Below are positions 17,354 to 26,230 of a stretch of DNA of 64,000 nucleotides, piece after piece. The translations under genes and the position numbers were made by a program. Position 1 is the stretch's first letter. Each line of letters opens with the position of its first letter. Under the pieces are notes generated by a model. The model worked only from the letters and a program-made list of their open reading frames with translations. It was not told the DNA's origin and searched no databases. Origin of the DNA: Alphaproteobacteria bacterium LSUCC0719 (GTDB taxonomy: Bacteria > Pseudomonadota > Alphaproteobacteria > Puniceispirillales > Puniceispirillaceae); contig JBFPJN010000004.1 in the NCBI GenBank assembly GCA_040839025.1, positions 124,001 through 188,000 on the forward strand, in the 5' to 3' direction.

Positions 17354-17668
17354 CTACATCGACACCTCGTGTATTTCCGCCACCTCGATACTGCCATCAC
17401 CGATGATCGGACAGGTCTTGGCCAGCTCGATCGCCCGGTCGATGCTGTCGGTCTGGATGATTGTGTATCCGGACAGGGGATTTGGACCACCATTGTCATG
17501 CACCCCGGTCGCGGACACTGTCCGTGACATGCCGACCGGGTTGCCCGGATCGATGACAACATCGCTGATACTGTCAAACCAGCTATACCAGCGTTCGATT
17601 TCGATTTCTGTTTCCTTGGGTGTCTCGGGTGTTTTGCCGCCGTGATAGGCGAATAGATAATGTGGCAT
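17354..17668 (-). CDS. YCII/DGPF-domain protein
   Basis: This 104-residue protein has the YCII-related dimeric alpha/beta-barrel pattern: MPHYLFAYHGGKTPETPKET, 'GNPVGMSRTVSATGVH', 'PLSGYTIIQTDSIDRAIELA' and 'GSIEVAEIHEV'. The family is found beside SRPBCC and sigma factor genes, and the function is unknown. The ATG at 17668 has GGAGAC upstream; longer upstream frame is noncoding. It lies 31 bases after the SRPBCC gene. Confidence 0.82.
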   Translation of the reverse strand: MPHYLFAYHGGKTPETPKETEIEIERWYSWFDSISDVVIDPGNPVGMSRTVSATGVHDNGGPNPLSGYTIIQTDSIDRAIELAKTCPIIGDGSIEVAEIHEVSM

Positions 17669-17699
17669 GTTTGTCTCCGGTCTGTTGTCAGTAACTGGT

Positions 17700-18140
17700 T
17701 CAGATAAGTGGAAAGAGAGGCCCGATCCGGTCCAGTGACGAAGCCCAGCCCTGATGATGAAGGCGTGCGGACTCGGCATCTGCCAGACCGGTCTGGTGCA
17801 TGGTCAAAATCGTGCTGCCGCCGAGACCGGGGCGCACAGCCAGGCGCACATGGCTTTCATGTCCACGCAGCCCGGTTTCGCGGTCATGCCACGCCCAACT
17901 GAGTTCAACACTCTCTGCCGGTGTGACATGCACCACCTCGCCCGATACAAGATGTCCGCCAAGATCCGGCTCGATCATCACCGAGGACCATGGTCCGGGA
18001 CGGGTGAAATCAAGATGATATTCGCCCAATGTAACCCCTTGCGGTCCCCACCAGAGTGGCACGCAGTCAGGCGCCGTAATGAAGGTGAAGACCCTTTCCG
18101 GCGAGAAGGGTATCGACTTTTCAATGCTCAGGTCGGTCAC
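17700..18140 (-). CDS. SRPBCC (AHSA1/Aha1-like) domain protein
   Basis: This 146-residue protein has the AHSA1 START-like pattern: 'IPFSPERVFTFITAPDCVPL' then W-W-G-P-Q-G-V, a central beta sheet, and the C-terminal 'HHQGWASSLDRIGPLF'. Such proteins have a hydrophobic cavity and commonly pair with YCII proteins, as here. A ligand cannot be told. Confidence 0.86.
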   Translation of the reverse strand: MTDLSIEKSIPFSPERVFTFITAPDCVPLWWGPQGVTLGEYHLDFTRPGPWSSVMIEPDLGGHLVSGEVVHVTPAESVELSWAWHDRETGLRGHESHVRLAVRPGLGGSTILTMHQTGLADAESARLHHQGWASSLDRIGPLFPLI

Positions 18141-18472
18141 GCGGAATCCCGGTTGCTGTGAAGAGTGGCGGGCGCATCAATTCCTGACGGGCGCGAATAC
18201 ACTTGGCCAATATGGCGGCCAATATGGCGGCCAATATGGCGGCCAAGATTTGCCACGACACCGTCGCGATAGAGTAACGTCACTACAGAGTGTCGCGCTC
18301 AGGCAGGGTTGACAGGCTGATCACAGTGTCACCGGGTTAACAACAGGCGGAAAATGACAAAGCCGTGAACAGCCGCCGCCGGTCGCCATGACGGGTCGGC
18401 TGTGCTGGACGATGTCGGGCTGGCGCGCTAGAACGAAGGTCTGCCAGATGCTGGCGCCACCCCTGTTTTCAC
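18141..18472. other. Intergenic region with a tandem repeat
   Basis: About 330 bases lie between two divergent starts. The region contains a perfect 12-base tandem repeat (18205-18246). I see no gene; the open frame over it (translating as repeated Q-Y-G-G) is a by-product of the repeat. Confidence 0.6.
18205..18246. repeat. 12-base tandem repeat, three full copies and a half
   Basis: GGCCAATATGGC occurs three times head to tail (18205-18240), followed by GGCCAA. Each unit contains the dyad GCCA-ATA-TGGC. It lies upstream of both divergent genes and could be a slippage-generated repeat or a multi-site binding element. Confidence 0.85.
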
Positions 18473-19351
18473 ATGAGCAAGGAAGAACTCTCCGTGCCCT
18501 TCAGCTCGATACCGGCCAATGATGTGCTGTTCCTGATGACAGCAGGGTTGCTTGTCACCGGCATCGTGGCCGGCCTTCTTGCCGGACTGCTTGGTGTTGG
18601 CGGCGGCATTGTGATCGTACCGGTCCTGTTCCTGCTGTTCAGCTATCTGGACGTTCCGGACAGCATCATCATGCATATGGCTGTGGCGACCTCGCTGGCG
18701 ACCATCATTCCCATCTCGCTGTCGTCAGCGCGTGAACATTATCGCCGCGGTGCGGTTGATCTTGACGTGTTCCGCCACTGGTCCCCCTTCATGCTTGTTG
18801 CCGCAGGTCTGGCGGCGGCGGTCTCCGGCAATTTTGATTCGCAGTATCTTCAATTGCTGTTCGGCGGCATTGCCATCTATGTCGCCCTGACCATGATCCG
18901 CGGCAAGACATCGGCCGCCGACGCAGCGCCGGACACATCACGGATTGCCGACGCGGGGCGCGGCATTCGCGGCGGCATCATCTCGGCGCTGATTGGCGCG
19001 GCGTCATCCCTTATGGGCATTGGCGGCGGCAGCATAGCCGTGCCGGTTCTGAGCGCGCTTGCCCTGCCGGTCCACCGGGCTGTCGGCACGGCGGCCGCCT
19101 TTGGGTTTCTGATCGCGGTTCCCGGCGCGCTTGGCTTTATCTGGGCCGGCCTTGGTGTCGATGGCCGGCTTCCCTTCTCGCTCGGCTTTGTCAATATACC
19201 GGCCGCGATCATCATTTTCTCGACAAGCCTGTTCACGGTGCCGCTTGGCAGCCGCATCGCGCATGCGCTGAATCCAAGGGGACTTCGCCGGGCCTTTGGG
19301 TTTTTCCTGCTGCTGAGCGCATTGAACATCCTGAGCGGTGTGATTGCCTGA
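18473..19351 (+). CDS. TauE/SafE-family sulfite/organic anion exporter
   Basis: This 292-residue membrane protein has about eight helices and the duplicated TauE/SafE motif: 'GLLAGLLGVGGGIVIVPVLF' in the first half and 'ISALIGAASSLMGIGGGSIA' in the second. The family exports sulfite, sulfoacetate or related anions. In a cell with a sulfonate pathway (38-47 kb) a sulfite exporter would fit, but it is far from that cluster. The start at 18473 has no obvious Shine-Dalgarno sequence. Confidence 0.88.
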   Translation: MSKEELSVPFSSIPANDVLFLMTAGLLVTGIVAGLLAGLLGVGGGIVIVPVLFLLFSYLDVPDSIIMHMAVATSLATIIPISLSSAREHYRRGAVDLDVFRHWSPFMLVAAGLAAAVSGNFDSQYLQLLFGGIAIYVALTMIRGKTSAADAAPDTSRIADAGRGIRGGIISALIGAASSLMGIGGGSIAVPVLSALALPVHRAVGTAAAFGFLIAVPGALGFIWAGLGVDGRLPFSLGFVNIPAAIIIFSTSLFTVPLGSRIAHALNPRGLRRAFGFFLLLSALNILSGVIA

Positions 19352-19455
19352 CCAATCGGCGACAGCCGGTCGCCAAGGCGATGGCTGGACGCACCACCGG
19401 GCGGCGGCGTATGCTTGGGGCATCGCACTTCAACAGACCGTAAAGCGGGGCCGTC

Positions 19456-19896
19456 ATGCGTTATCTTCACACCATGGTCAGGGTCACCAATCTTGATGAC
19501 TCGCTCGATTTCTATTGTAACAAGCTCGGGCTTGTCGAAACCAACCGCAAGGAGGTCGAAGCGGGACGCTTTACACTTGTCTTCCTCGCCGCGCCGCAGG
19601 ATGTCGACAGCGCCAGGGCAACCCGCGCACCGGAAGTCGAATTGACCTATAACTGGGATCCTGAAGATTATGACGAGGGACGGAATTTCGGCCACCTTGC
19701 CTATTATGTCGATGACATCTACGCCACCTGTCAGCGGCTCATGGATGCCGGTGTGACGATCAACAGGCCACCGCGGGACGGCCGCATGGCCTTTATCCGT
19801 TCACCGGACAACATCTCGATTGAATTGCTTCAGGAAGGCGAGGCGAAAGCGCCGGCCGAGCCCTGGGCATCAATGGAAAACATCGGGTCATGGTAG
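19456..19896 (+). CDS. gloA: Glyoxalase I (lactoylglutathione lyase), VOC family
   Basis: This 146-residue vicinal-oxygen-chelate protein has paired beta-alpha-beta units starting [20 protein letters not shown]. Metal-ligand positions can be seen as H in 'RYLHTMVRV', E in 'PEVELTYNW', H in '[10 protein letters not shown]' and E in 'ISIELLQEG', as in Ni/Zn glyoxalase I. It converts the methylglyoxal-glutathione hemithioacetal to S-lactoylglutathione. A glyoxalase II-type gene follows after 7 bases, giving a complete pathway. Confidence 0.88.
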   Translation: MRYLHTMVRVTNLDDSLDFYCNKLGLVETNRKEVEAGRFTLVFLAAPQDVDSARATRAPEVELTYNWDPEDYDEGRNFGHLAYYVDDIYATCQRLMDAGVTINRPPRDGRMAFIRSPDNISIELLQEGEAKAPAEPWASMENIGSW

Positions 19897-19903
19897 GTTT
19901 GTG

Positions 19904-20659
19904 ATGACACTGGAACTGCATCAGTTTGCCTATAACCAGGACAATTACGGTGTCCTGCTTCATGACAGCGACACCGGCGAGACGGCGATGATCGATGCCG
20001 GCGACGCCGCAGCAGCACGCGCCGCGCTTGCGCTCACGGGCTGGCAATTGACACAAATCTGGATCACGCATCACCATGGCGACCACACTGACGGTCTGCA
20101 TGACATTGCCGCCGAGACAGGTGCCGCCACCTATGGCCCGGCTGGCGTGTCCGGGGTGGCGCATGTCCTTGCCGACCGGGACAGTTTCGTCTTTGCCGGC
20201 AGACAGGTCGACGTCATTGCGACACCGGGCCATACGCTGGATATGCTGAATTTCCACCTCGCCTCGGAACGGCTTGCTTTTACCGGCGATACGCTGTTTG
20301 CCATGGGATGCGGGCGGCTGTTCGAGGGTGATGCCGACATGATGTGGGCCAGCCTGACACGGCTGATGGTGCTTGATGATGACACCATCATCTATTGCAG
20401 CCACGAATATACGGCTGCCAACGCCGCCTTCGCGCTGAGCGTCGACCCGGACAATCCGGCATTGCAGCGTCGTGCCGAGGCGGTAACAGAATTGCGGACA
20501 GCGGGTCAGCCAACCGTGCCGACAATCATGGCACTTGAGAAGGAAACCAACCCCTTTCTTCGCGCCGGCGACCCGGCAATCCGCGCATGGCTGGGGATGG
20601 ATTCGGCACCGGACAGCGCTGTCTTTGCCGAAATCAGGCGCCGCAAGGACAATTTCTGA
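19904..20659 (+). CDS. gloB: Glyoxalase II (hydroxyacylglutathione hydrolase)
   Basis: This 251-residue metallo-beta-lactamase-fold hydrolase has the dinuclear metal motif THHHGDHTDG (about 55-64), a later 'ATPGHTLDMLNFH', 'FTGDTLFAMGCGRLFEG' and 'YCSHEYTAANAAFA'. It hydrolyses S-lactoylglutathione to lactate and glutathione. The ATG at 19904 follows the gloA stop by 7 bases. The C-terminal 'KEKTNPFLRA'-type segment (ETNPFLRAGD) marks glyoxalase II rather than other members of the fold. Its stop meets the convergent idi2 gene. Confidence 0.93.
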   Translation: MTLELHQFAYNQDNYGVLLHDSDTGETAMIDAGDAAAARAALALTGWQLTQIWITHHHGDHTDGLHDIAAETGAATYGPAGVSGVAHVLADRDSFVFAGRQVDVIATPGHTLDMLNFHLASERLAFTGDTLFAMGCGRLFEGDADMMWASLTRLMVLDDDTIIYCSHEYTAANAAFALSVDPDNPALQRRAEAVTELRTAGQPTVPTIMALEKETNPFLRAGDPAIRAWLGMDSAPDSAVFAEIRRRKDNF

Positions 20660-20676
20660 CCTTCGGTCAATCCGGG

Positions 20677-21729
20677 CTAGCGCGGGGACACCCGCCCGGA
20701 CACCGCACCGAGTCCGGCAAGGTCGGGTGCGCCGGTCAGGAACATGGCCAGACGAAGCTGGTCCATGAAGCGGTTCATCACAGTCATGGCGGCATCGCCG
20801 TCCGGCGGCTGTACGCCATCGACTGTCAGGGCCCGCAATACCGGCCCGGCCATCGAGGCAAACGCCGCGCCAAGCCATAACGATCTTGCCACATCAAGGC
20901 CGTGGCGAATGCCACCCGAGGCGATCAGCCTGCCATCCGGACAGGCTGCGCGAACAGCACAAAGCGCGTCAACAGTCGGCAGCCCCCAGTCAAGAAACGG
21001 ATCAAACAGCGCCGCATCATCGCGGCGGGCCACCTCGATGCGGGTCCAGTTGGTGCCTCCAAGGCCGGCGACATCGACAGCATGCACCCCAACATCGAAC
21101 AGGCGCCGCCCCACATCCGGCCCGATGCCGGCGCCAACCTCCTTGACCATCACCGGCACGTCCAGCTCGCGGACACAGCTTTCGATGGCGCTCAGCACAT
21201 GACGCCAGTCTGTCTGCCCTTCGGGCTGGGCTGCTTCCTGAAGCGGGTTCAGATGGATGAAGAGGGCGTCGGCCTGCAGGTCGTCAACCGCCCGTTTCGC
21301 CAGATCAATGCCGCCCGGCATCGCCAGCTGCACACCGCCAAGATTGCCAATCAGGGGAATTGACGGCGCATGAGCGCGCAGCATGGCCTGTGACCGGCCG
21401 GCCTCGAGGCTGGCACGCTGCGAGCCGACAGCCAGCGCGATGCCGGCCTGCTGGGCAAGATCGGCAAGTGCCAGATTTATCGCATCGGCATGGGAGGTGC
21501 CGCCGGTCATGGCCCCGATGAATAGCGGGGCGCTGACCGGCCTGCCAAGAAACTCGGTCGAGATGTCGATGGAAGCAAGGTCGCATTCGGGAAGCGCACA
21601 ATGGTCAAGCCTGACCCTGTCAAAGCCGGCATCATGACCTGACATGGCAAGGTCACTGGCGGCAAGCCTGAGATGTGCATCCTTGCGTTTGCCTGTCGCC
21701 GCCAAAGGGCCGTTTGCATCATCCGTCAT
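20677..21729 (-). CDS. fni: Type II isopentenyl-diphosphate isomerase (FMN)
   Basis: This 350-residue protein has the type II IDI signature: RKDAHLRLA at the start, 'APLFIGAMTGGTSHADAINL', 'HLNPLQEAAQPEGQTDW' with the glutamine/glutamate catalytic region, 'VKEVGAGI', 'VDVAGLGGTNWTRIE' and 'IASGGIRHGLDVARSLWLGA'. It is an FMN/NADPH-dependent enzyme that interconverts IPP and DMAPP, feeding carotenoid synthesis. It is the last gene of the opsin/carotenoid cluster, a known position (idi) in marine bacteria. Confidence 0.95.
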   Translation of the reverse strand: MTDDANGPLAATGKRKDAHLRLAASDLAMSGHDAGFDRVRLDHCALPECDLASIDISTEFLGRPVSAPLFIGAMTGGTSHADAINLALADLAQQAGIALAVGSQRASLEAGRSQAMLRAHAPSIPLIGNLGGVQLAMPGGIDLAKRAVDDLQADALFIHLNPLQEAAQPEGQTDWRHVLSAIESCVRELDVPVMVKEVGAGIGPDVGRRLFDVGVHAVDVAGLGGTNWTRIEVARRDDAALFDPFLDWGLPTVDALCAVRAACPDGRLIASGGIRHGLDVARSLWLGAAFASMAGPVLRALTVDGVQPPDGDAAMTVMNRFMDQLRLAMFLTGAPDLAGLGAVSGRVSPR

Positions 21730-21735
21730 TGCGTA

Positions 21736-22596
21736 TCACCGGTGGAAAAATTTGCGTCGCATGCTGCGGTTTGTGCGGCGATAGATCCCGTCAACAAGGA
21801 TCATGTGCGGCACTGTCAACGCCGCCAGACCAATGAAAACAACACGCAGAACAACCGGCTGGGGATCGCCCGCATCGGCAAGCCACCAGATTGCCGCCGC
21901 ACCGGCAAGCCAGCTTCCGACAGTAAAGATTGCCGCCTGAAACGTCACCGCGGCAAGCGACATGTGCTGACGAAGACTGGACAAGATGCTGGCAATATGC
22001 CGCGCCGAATGCACACAGCAGAAATAGACCGCAAAGCCGACAAGCGGCGGTGTCAGGGCAAACAGAATTGCCAGCGCGCAAAGTTCCAGCGCCGTGGCGC
22101 GCCACCGGCGATGCCACAGTGCCTGCGCAAGACAGACAACAAGCGAGGCCCCAACAACAACCGTCAGAATATCAAGCCCCTGCCAGACGAGGGTGGTATC
22201 GCCGCTGGTCAGATAGGCAAAGATCACATCAACCTCGGCCCGGTGCATCTGGCTGATGCCGGTAACAACAAGGCCGCCATGCGCCACCACCTCGGCACCA
22301 CGAACCCAGCCTGCACCCTGACGCGCATCACCGGCGCCGAAATGAAGCATGCTGATAATCAGAAAGCCGAGCAGACTCACCGTCGGTGCAAAGAGCCAGG
22401 CCGCGATGACCAGCCCCGCCATCGCAACATACAGGACAAGGAACCGGACAAACAGCACCGCCCTGCGCGAAAAGCCGAGATGTACGGCAATCGCACCATC
22501 AAGTGCGCCATGCGGCAACCCGATCAGCACCACCGCACCAAGCGCGACAAGATCAAGCGGTGCCATGGCCATGATGCCGTTCATGATATCCATCAC
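21736..22596 (-). CDS. blh: Beta-carotene 15,15'-dioxygenase (Brp/Blh), retinal synthesis
   Basis: This 286-residue integral membrane protein has the Brp/Blh histidine sites spread over its helices: 'IGLPHGALDGAIA', 'ISMLHFGAGDAR', 'CCVHSARHIASIL' and 'TVPHMILVDGIY'. It splits beta-carotene into two retinal molecules, which become the proteorhodopsin chromophore. Its ATG overlaps the stop of crtY (ATGA), so translation is coupled. This placement completes the proteorhodopsin photosystem. Confidence 0.95.
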   Translation of the reverse strand: MMDIMNGIMAMAPLDLVALGAVVLIGLPHGALDGAIAVHLGFSRRAVLFVRFLVLYVAMAGLVIAAWLFAPTVSLLGFLIISMLHFGAGDARQGAGWVRGAEVVAHGGLVVTGISQMHRAEVDVIFAYLTSGDTTLVWQGLDILTVVVGASLVVCLAQALWHRRWRATALELCALAILFALTPPLVGFAVYFCCVHSARHIASILSSLRQHMSLAAVTFQAAIFTVGSWLAGAAAIWWLADAGDPQPVVLRVVFIGLAALTVPHMILVDGIYRRTNRSMRRKFFHR

Positions 22597-23738
22597 GCCG
22601 CACCCGCATATTTCACGCCAGCGCCACTGGCCGTAACCAGCCTCAGGGCACCTCGAAGAAACGGAAGTTTCGGCATCGCCATGACAACCTTCAGACGCAG
22701 CGCCCAGTCGGCCTCGCCATTGAGGAAGCGCACAAATTCATCACCTGAAAGCGCCTGTCCCATGCGCAGGAACAACTCTGGCGCTCTTTCCGGCCAATGG
22801 CGAAGAACCGTCAACAGGACCGCATCCATGGCAAGGTCGACAGCCTGATGAGGCGGGGTCACCGCGAACCGTCCGGTTGCCCTGGCGGCTGCAATGGCGC
22901 TGTCGATCTGGCGCTGAATGAAGATGAATGCATAGCCGCTTGATGGCCTGATGGCACCGCCATTGCCGCCAATGCCGGGAATGGCAGGGTCACGCTGTTG
23001 CAGTCTGCCAAGCGGAATGACACCACGCTCGCGGCGTATCGTTTCAAAGCTGGCCAGGCTGTAATGCCGGTCCAGATAGGTGTGGATTGCCGTCAGATAG
23101 AAATCCTCATCCAGCGTGTCCGGTGAAAACAGGGTTGATTCGACCAGAGCTTCGGTTGGCGAGAATGGTAGCAGATAGATAAAATGCATCCCGCGTGACT
23201 GGTCGACGCGGAAATCCATCAATATCGCCATATCCGGATCAAAGACAGGTGTCGATGCGCGCACTTCAAGACCGATGAAATGCTGCAGCATCATGCCGCG
23301 CGGCACCGGCGGGGGACGGCTGTCAAAGTGCTGGATGTCCGTACCGGCAGAAGATATGCCGTCGCCAATCTCGGATGACGCCATCATGGCGACACCGGCT
23401 TCTTTGGCTCTGGCCTCGCAATGCGATATCCAGTCACTCCGCCATAGTGCGAAATAGGGCCGCTGTGACGAGGCCATGACAACCCTGTCATCGGCGCTCG
23501 CTATGGCCCAGCGAGACCATGACCTGCGCGCCAGACCCATGGCTGTCTCGAGACCCGGCCCACCCCAGAATCCCCATATATGCTCGGCCGCGGCAGGCGC
23601 GCCGGCGGGCCGCACCAGCGTGATGTCGTGATCCGGCAATTCACCGGCCCGCGCCGCAAGCGACAGCGCCGCACAGCCGTCACCAAGGATCCGGATGGAC
23701 CGCCTTGGGCTGCCAGACAACATGGTATCAGGCGACAT
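22593..23738 (-). CDS. crtY: Lycopene beta-cyclase CrtY
   Basis: This 381-residue flavoprotein of the CrtY family has 'RILGDGCAALSLAARAG' (dinucleotide site, somewhat degenerate GxGxxG), 'LMDFRVDQS' (the family F-R-V-D-Q segment), 'LPFSPTEALVESTLFS' and 'GIGGNGGAIRPSSGYAF'. It closes both ends of lycopene to form beta-carotene. The start overlaps the end of crtB and the end overlaps the start of blh. Confidence 0.94.
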   Translation of the reverse strand: MSPDTMLSGSPRRSIRILGDGCAALSLAARAGELPDHDITLVRPAGAPAAAEHIWGFWGGPGLETAMGLARRSWSRWAIASADDRVVMASSQRPYFALWRSDWISHCEARAKEAGVAMMASSEIGDGISSAGTDIQHFDSRPPPVPRGMMLQHFIGLEVRASTPVFDPDMAILMDFRVDQSRGMHFIYLLPFSPTEALVESTLFSPDTLDEDFYLTAIHTYLDRHYSLASFETIRRERGVIPLGRLQQRDPAIPGIGGNGGAIRPSSGYAFIFIQRQIDSAIAAARATGRFAVTPPHQAVDLAMDAVLLTVLRHWPERAPELFLRMGQALSGDEFVRFLNGEADWALRLKVVMAMPKLPFLRGALRLVTASGAGVKYAGAA

Positions 23739-24645
23739 AGGGAAGCCCTCTCAGAGCCATATGGAGCCGGTGGTCATGCCGCGCCTCGACAGCGCCCATG
23801 CGCGCACCAAGACTTGCCAGCGCCACCACCGAACATCGCAGCTTTGTTGGCTTGCTTGTGACCTGTCTGCCCGCATGCCAGGCATGTCCCGCGGCACGAA
23901 GCTGAACGCCGATCTGGCGATAGACCCGCGCTGCAACGGCAATCGAGAGATGGGCCCGCCAGGGAAGATAGCCATAGCCCTGTGCGCCACTGGCATAGAA
24001 TGCCTCGGCCATGTCCAGCAGCCGTGACACCGCTGCCGTGACATCATCATGGACAGCAGAACCGGGGCTGTCCGCAGCGACCAGAATGTCGGTCGGTGTG
24101 GCATTGCCGACCCAGTCGCCCGGAATATAGCGGCGGTTCATCCCCGCATCCTCCAGAACATCACGCGCGATGTTGGTCAGCTGCATGGCAATTCCCAGAT
24201 CGATGGCATGGGCGCGGGCAGCCGGGCTATGGCAATCCAGGACATGACACATCAGGAGTCCAACCGTTCCCGCCACCCTGTAGGCATAGCGCAGCAACGC
24301 CGCCTCGTCGGCAAGCGCCACCATATCAACCTGATCGTCAAGCAGACCATCAATGAGGGCAACAAGAACATCATCCGGAAAGTTCTTGTCCGCCATCAGG
24401 GGCAAAAAGGCACGCAGCGCGGGATCGGTACCTGTCCGGCCAGCGACAAGGTCATCACGGATCGACAGCAGGCGGGCCGGTCCATCCTCGATATCCCCGT
24501 CAGCCATGTCATCGAGAAGCCGGCAGAACGCATAGAGATTTGCCGCATCGCGTCCCATGCGCGCGCCAAGAAACCGGCGCGCCCAGTAAAAGCTCTTGCC
24601 GTTGGCGGCAAGGGATTCTTCGGATGTCAGGCTTTCATTCGACAT
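23728..24645 (-). CDS. crtB: Phytoene synthase CrtB
   Basis: This 305-residue squalene/phytoene synthase has both aspartate-rich motifs: 'YAFCRLLDDMADGD' near residue 45 and 'QLTNIARDVLEDAGMNRRYI' near 160, with 'ARRFLGARMGRDAANLYAFC' before. It condenses two geranylgeranyl diphosphates into phytoene. The start has GGGAG upstream and lies 18 bases after crtI. The N-terminal 'NGKSFYWARRFL' is typical. Confidence 0.95.
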   Translation of the reverse strand: MSNESLTSEESLAANGKSFYWARRFLGARMGRDAANLYAFCRLLDDMADGDIEDGPARLLSIRDDLVAGRTGTDPALRAFLPLMADKNFPDDVLVALIDGLLDDQVDMVALADEAALLRYAYRVAGTVGLLMCHVLDCHSPAARAHAIDLGIAMQLTNIARDVLEDAGMNRRYIPGDWVGNATPTDILVAADSPGSAVHDDVTAAVSRLLDMAEAFYASGAQGYGYLPWRAHLSIAVAARVYRQIGVQLRAAGHAWHAGRQVTSKPTKLRCSVVALASLGARMGAVEARHDHRLHMALRGLPYVA

Positions 24646-24663
24646 CGGTGCCGGCTCCCGCCG

Positions 24664-26220
24664 TCAGGCTGGCTGTGCCAGTTGCTGGCTGGCGGCCGCC
24701 TGCTCCTCTTCCTCGATCAGTCGTTCAACCACCTTAGCAGAACACAGCACGCCTGGCATCCCCGCACCTGGATGTGCGCCGGCAGCGGCAAAATACAGGT
24801 TGGGAATGTGGGGATCCCGATTGTGATAGCGGAACCAGGCCGACTGGATGAAGATCGGCGCGATGGAGAATCCAGCCCCATGCATCGATCTGTAATCATT
24901 CCTGAAATCCTCGGGAGTCATCCAGAAATCATCGGAAATCACCGCCGAAAGATCTGGCATGATGGTACGCTCCAGCGCCTCGACTATGCGATCCCGAAGC
25001 GCTGTTCCCTCTGTTGACCAGTCAACATCGCCAAGCAGGTTTGGAACCGGGCACAGCACATAGAAACTGTCACATCCCTCCGGCGCAAAGCTGGGATCTG
25101 TCGCCGTTGGACGATGAAGATAGAGCGAGAAGTCGTCGGCCAGGATCTTGCGGTCGAAGATATCGGCCAGCAACTCGCGATAGCGTGGACCCATCCAGAT
25201 GGTATGGTGCGCCACATCCTCATAGGTGCGCCTGGTGCCGAAAAACAACACATAAAGCCCCATCGAATATTGCGTCACGCTTTCGGGCAGGGCGCGCTTG
25301 GACCGCGTTTCCTCCGGCAGCATCTGCTGATAGATGGTTGGCGGATCGCCATTACAGATCACCCGATCGGCTCGAAACTGGCGGCCCGTTGTCGAGATCG
25401 CGCCGGTGGCGCGCCCGCCCTGCATGGTAATGCGCTCTACATCAACCCCGAGTTCAACCGCGACACCAGCGCGTTCCAGCAGCCTGTGAAGCTGTTCGAC
25501 GAGACGCCCGGTGCCGCCCATGCAAAAGAACACGCCCCAGCGCCGTTCGAGGTAATGTATCAGGGCGTAGATCGAGGTTGTGGTGAACGGATTGCCGCCG
25601 ACAAGCAGCGGGTGGATGGAAAAAGCCTGCCGCAACAGCGGATGCCGGATATGGCTGTTCACAAGCCCGGCCACAGTGCGGTAGCTGCGAAGCCGCAGCA
25701 GGGCCGGCACCTGCGCCATCATCGCGGTAAACCGTGTAAAGGGACGGTCGGCGAGCTTTTCAAAGCCGATGGCAAAGATCCGCCGCGACGTTTCAAGCAG
25801 GCCGGCATAGCCCTTTACATCGTCGGGCGAGAACCGTTCGATCTCGCGGTTGGTATCCTCGACGCTCGCCCGATAGTCGAATTGCTGACCATCATGGAAA
25901 TGAAAACGGTACCAGGGGTCCAGTGGCCGAAAATCGAGATGGTCTTCGCGGGATTCGCCAAAGAGTTCAAACAGCTCGTCAAACAGAAAGGGGGCGGTAA
26001 TCACGGTTGGTCCGGCATCGTGCCGAAAGCCGCCACGTTCAAAGACCTGGGCCCTGCCCCCGATGGCCTGAAGCCTGTCGACAAGCGTCACGCTGTACCC
26101 CCGCGCCCGCATCCGAAGTGCCGCCGCAATGCCACCAAAGCCAGCACCGATCACAAGCACGTCGTCTTTGGGTGCAGGTGCGTCTGTGGTGGAGGGGTGC
26201 GCCTTTGGGGCCGGTGTCAT
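24664..26220 (-). CDS. crtI: Phytoene desaturase CrtI
   Basis: This 518-residue FAD-dependent desaturase has an N-terminal FAD site (VLVIGAGFGGIAAALRMRAR), 'RAQVFERGGFRHDAGPTVIT', and the C-terminal CrtI signature 'NLYFAAAGAHPGAGMPGVLC'. It converts phytoene to lycopene by four desaturations, at the membrane. The N-terminus carries about 20 extra residues before the FAD motif. It follows crtE by 10 bases. Confidence 0.95.
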   Translation of the reverse strand: MTPAPKAHPSTTDAPAPKDDVLVIGAGFGGIAAALRMRARGYSVTLVDRLQAIGGRAQVFERGGFRHDAGPTVITAPFLFDELFELFGESREDHLDFRPLDPWYRFHFHDGQQFDYRASVEDTNREIERFSPDDVKGYAGLLETSRRIFAIGFEKLADRPFTRFTAMMAQVPALLRLRSYRTVAGLVNSHIRHPLLRQAFSIHPLLVGGNPFTTTSIYALIHYLERRWGVFFCMGGTGRLVEQLHRLLERAGVAVELGVDVERITMQGGRATGAISTTGRQFRADRVICNGDPPTIYQQMLPEETRSKRALPESVTQYSMGLYVLFFGTRRTYEDVAHHTIWMGPRYRELLADIFDRKILADDFSLYLHRPTATDPSFAPEGCDSFYVLCPVPNLLGDVDWSTEGTALRDRIVEALERTIMPDLSAVISDDFWMTPEDFRNDYRSMHGAGFSIAPIFIQSAWFRYHNRDPHIPNLYFAAAGAHPGAGMPGVLCSAKVVERLIEEEEQAAASQQLAQPA

Positions 26221-26230
26221 AGGTGCCGTT

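Noticed and set aside
18205-18246. Possible CRISPR-like repeat
   Set aside because: Units are contiguous without spacers and only 12 bases long.
18079-18312. 77-codon open frame with Q-Y-G-G repeats
   Set aside because: The amino acid repeat follows from a 12-base tandem repeat; the frame overlaps the SRPBCC gene start and has no other coding signal.
21673-22848. Long plus-strand open frame (391 codons) through the carotenoid genes
   Set aside because: It is antisense to blh and crtY, rich in His, Arg, Gln and Asn and without a ribosome-binding site; a shadow of high-GC coding DNA.
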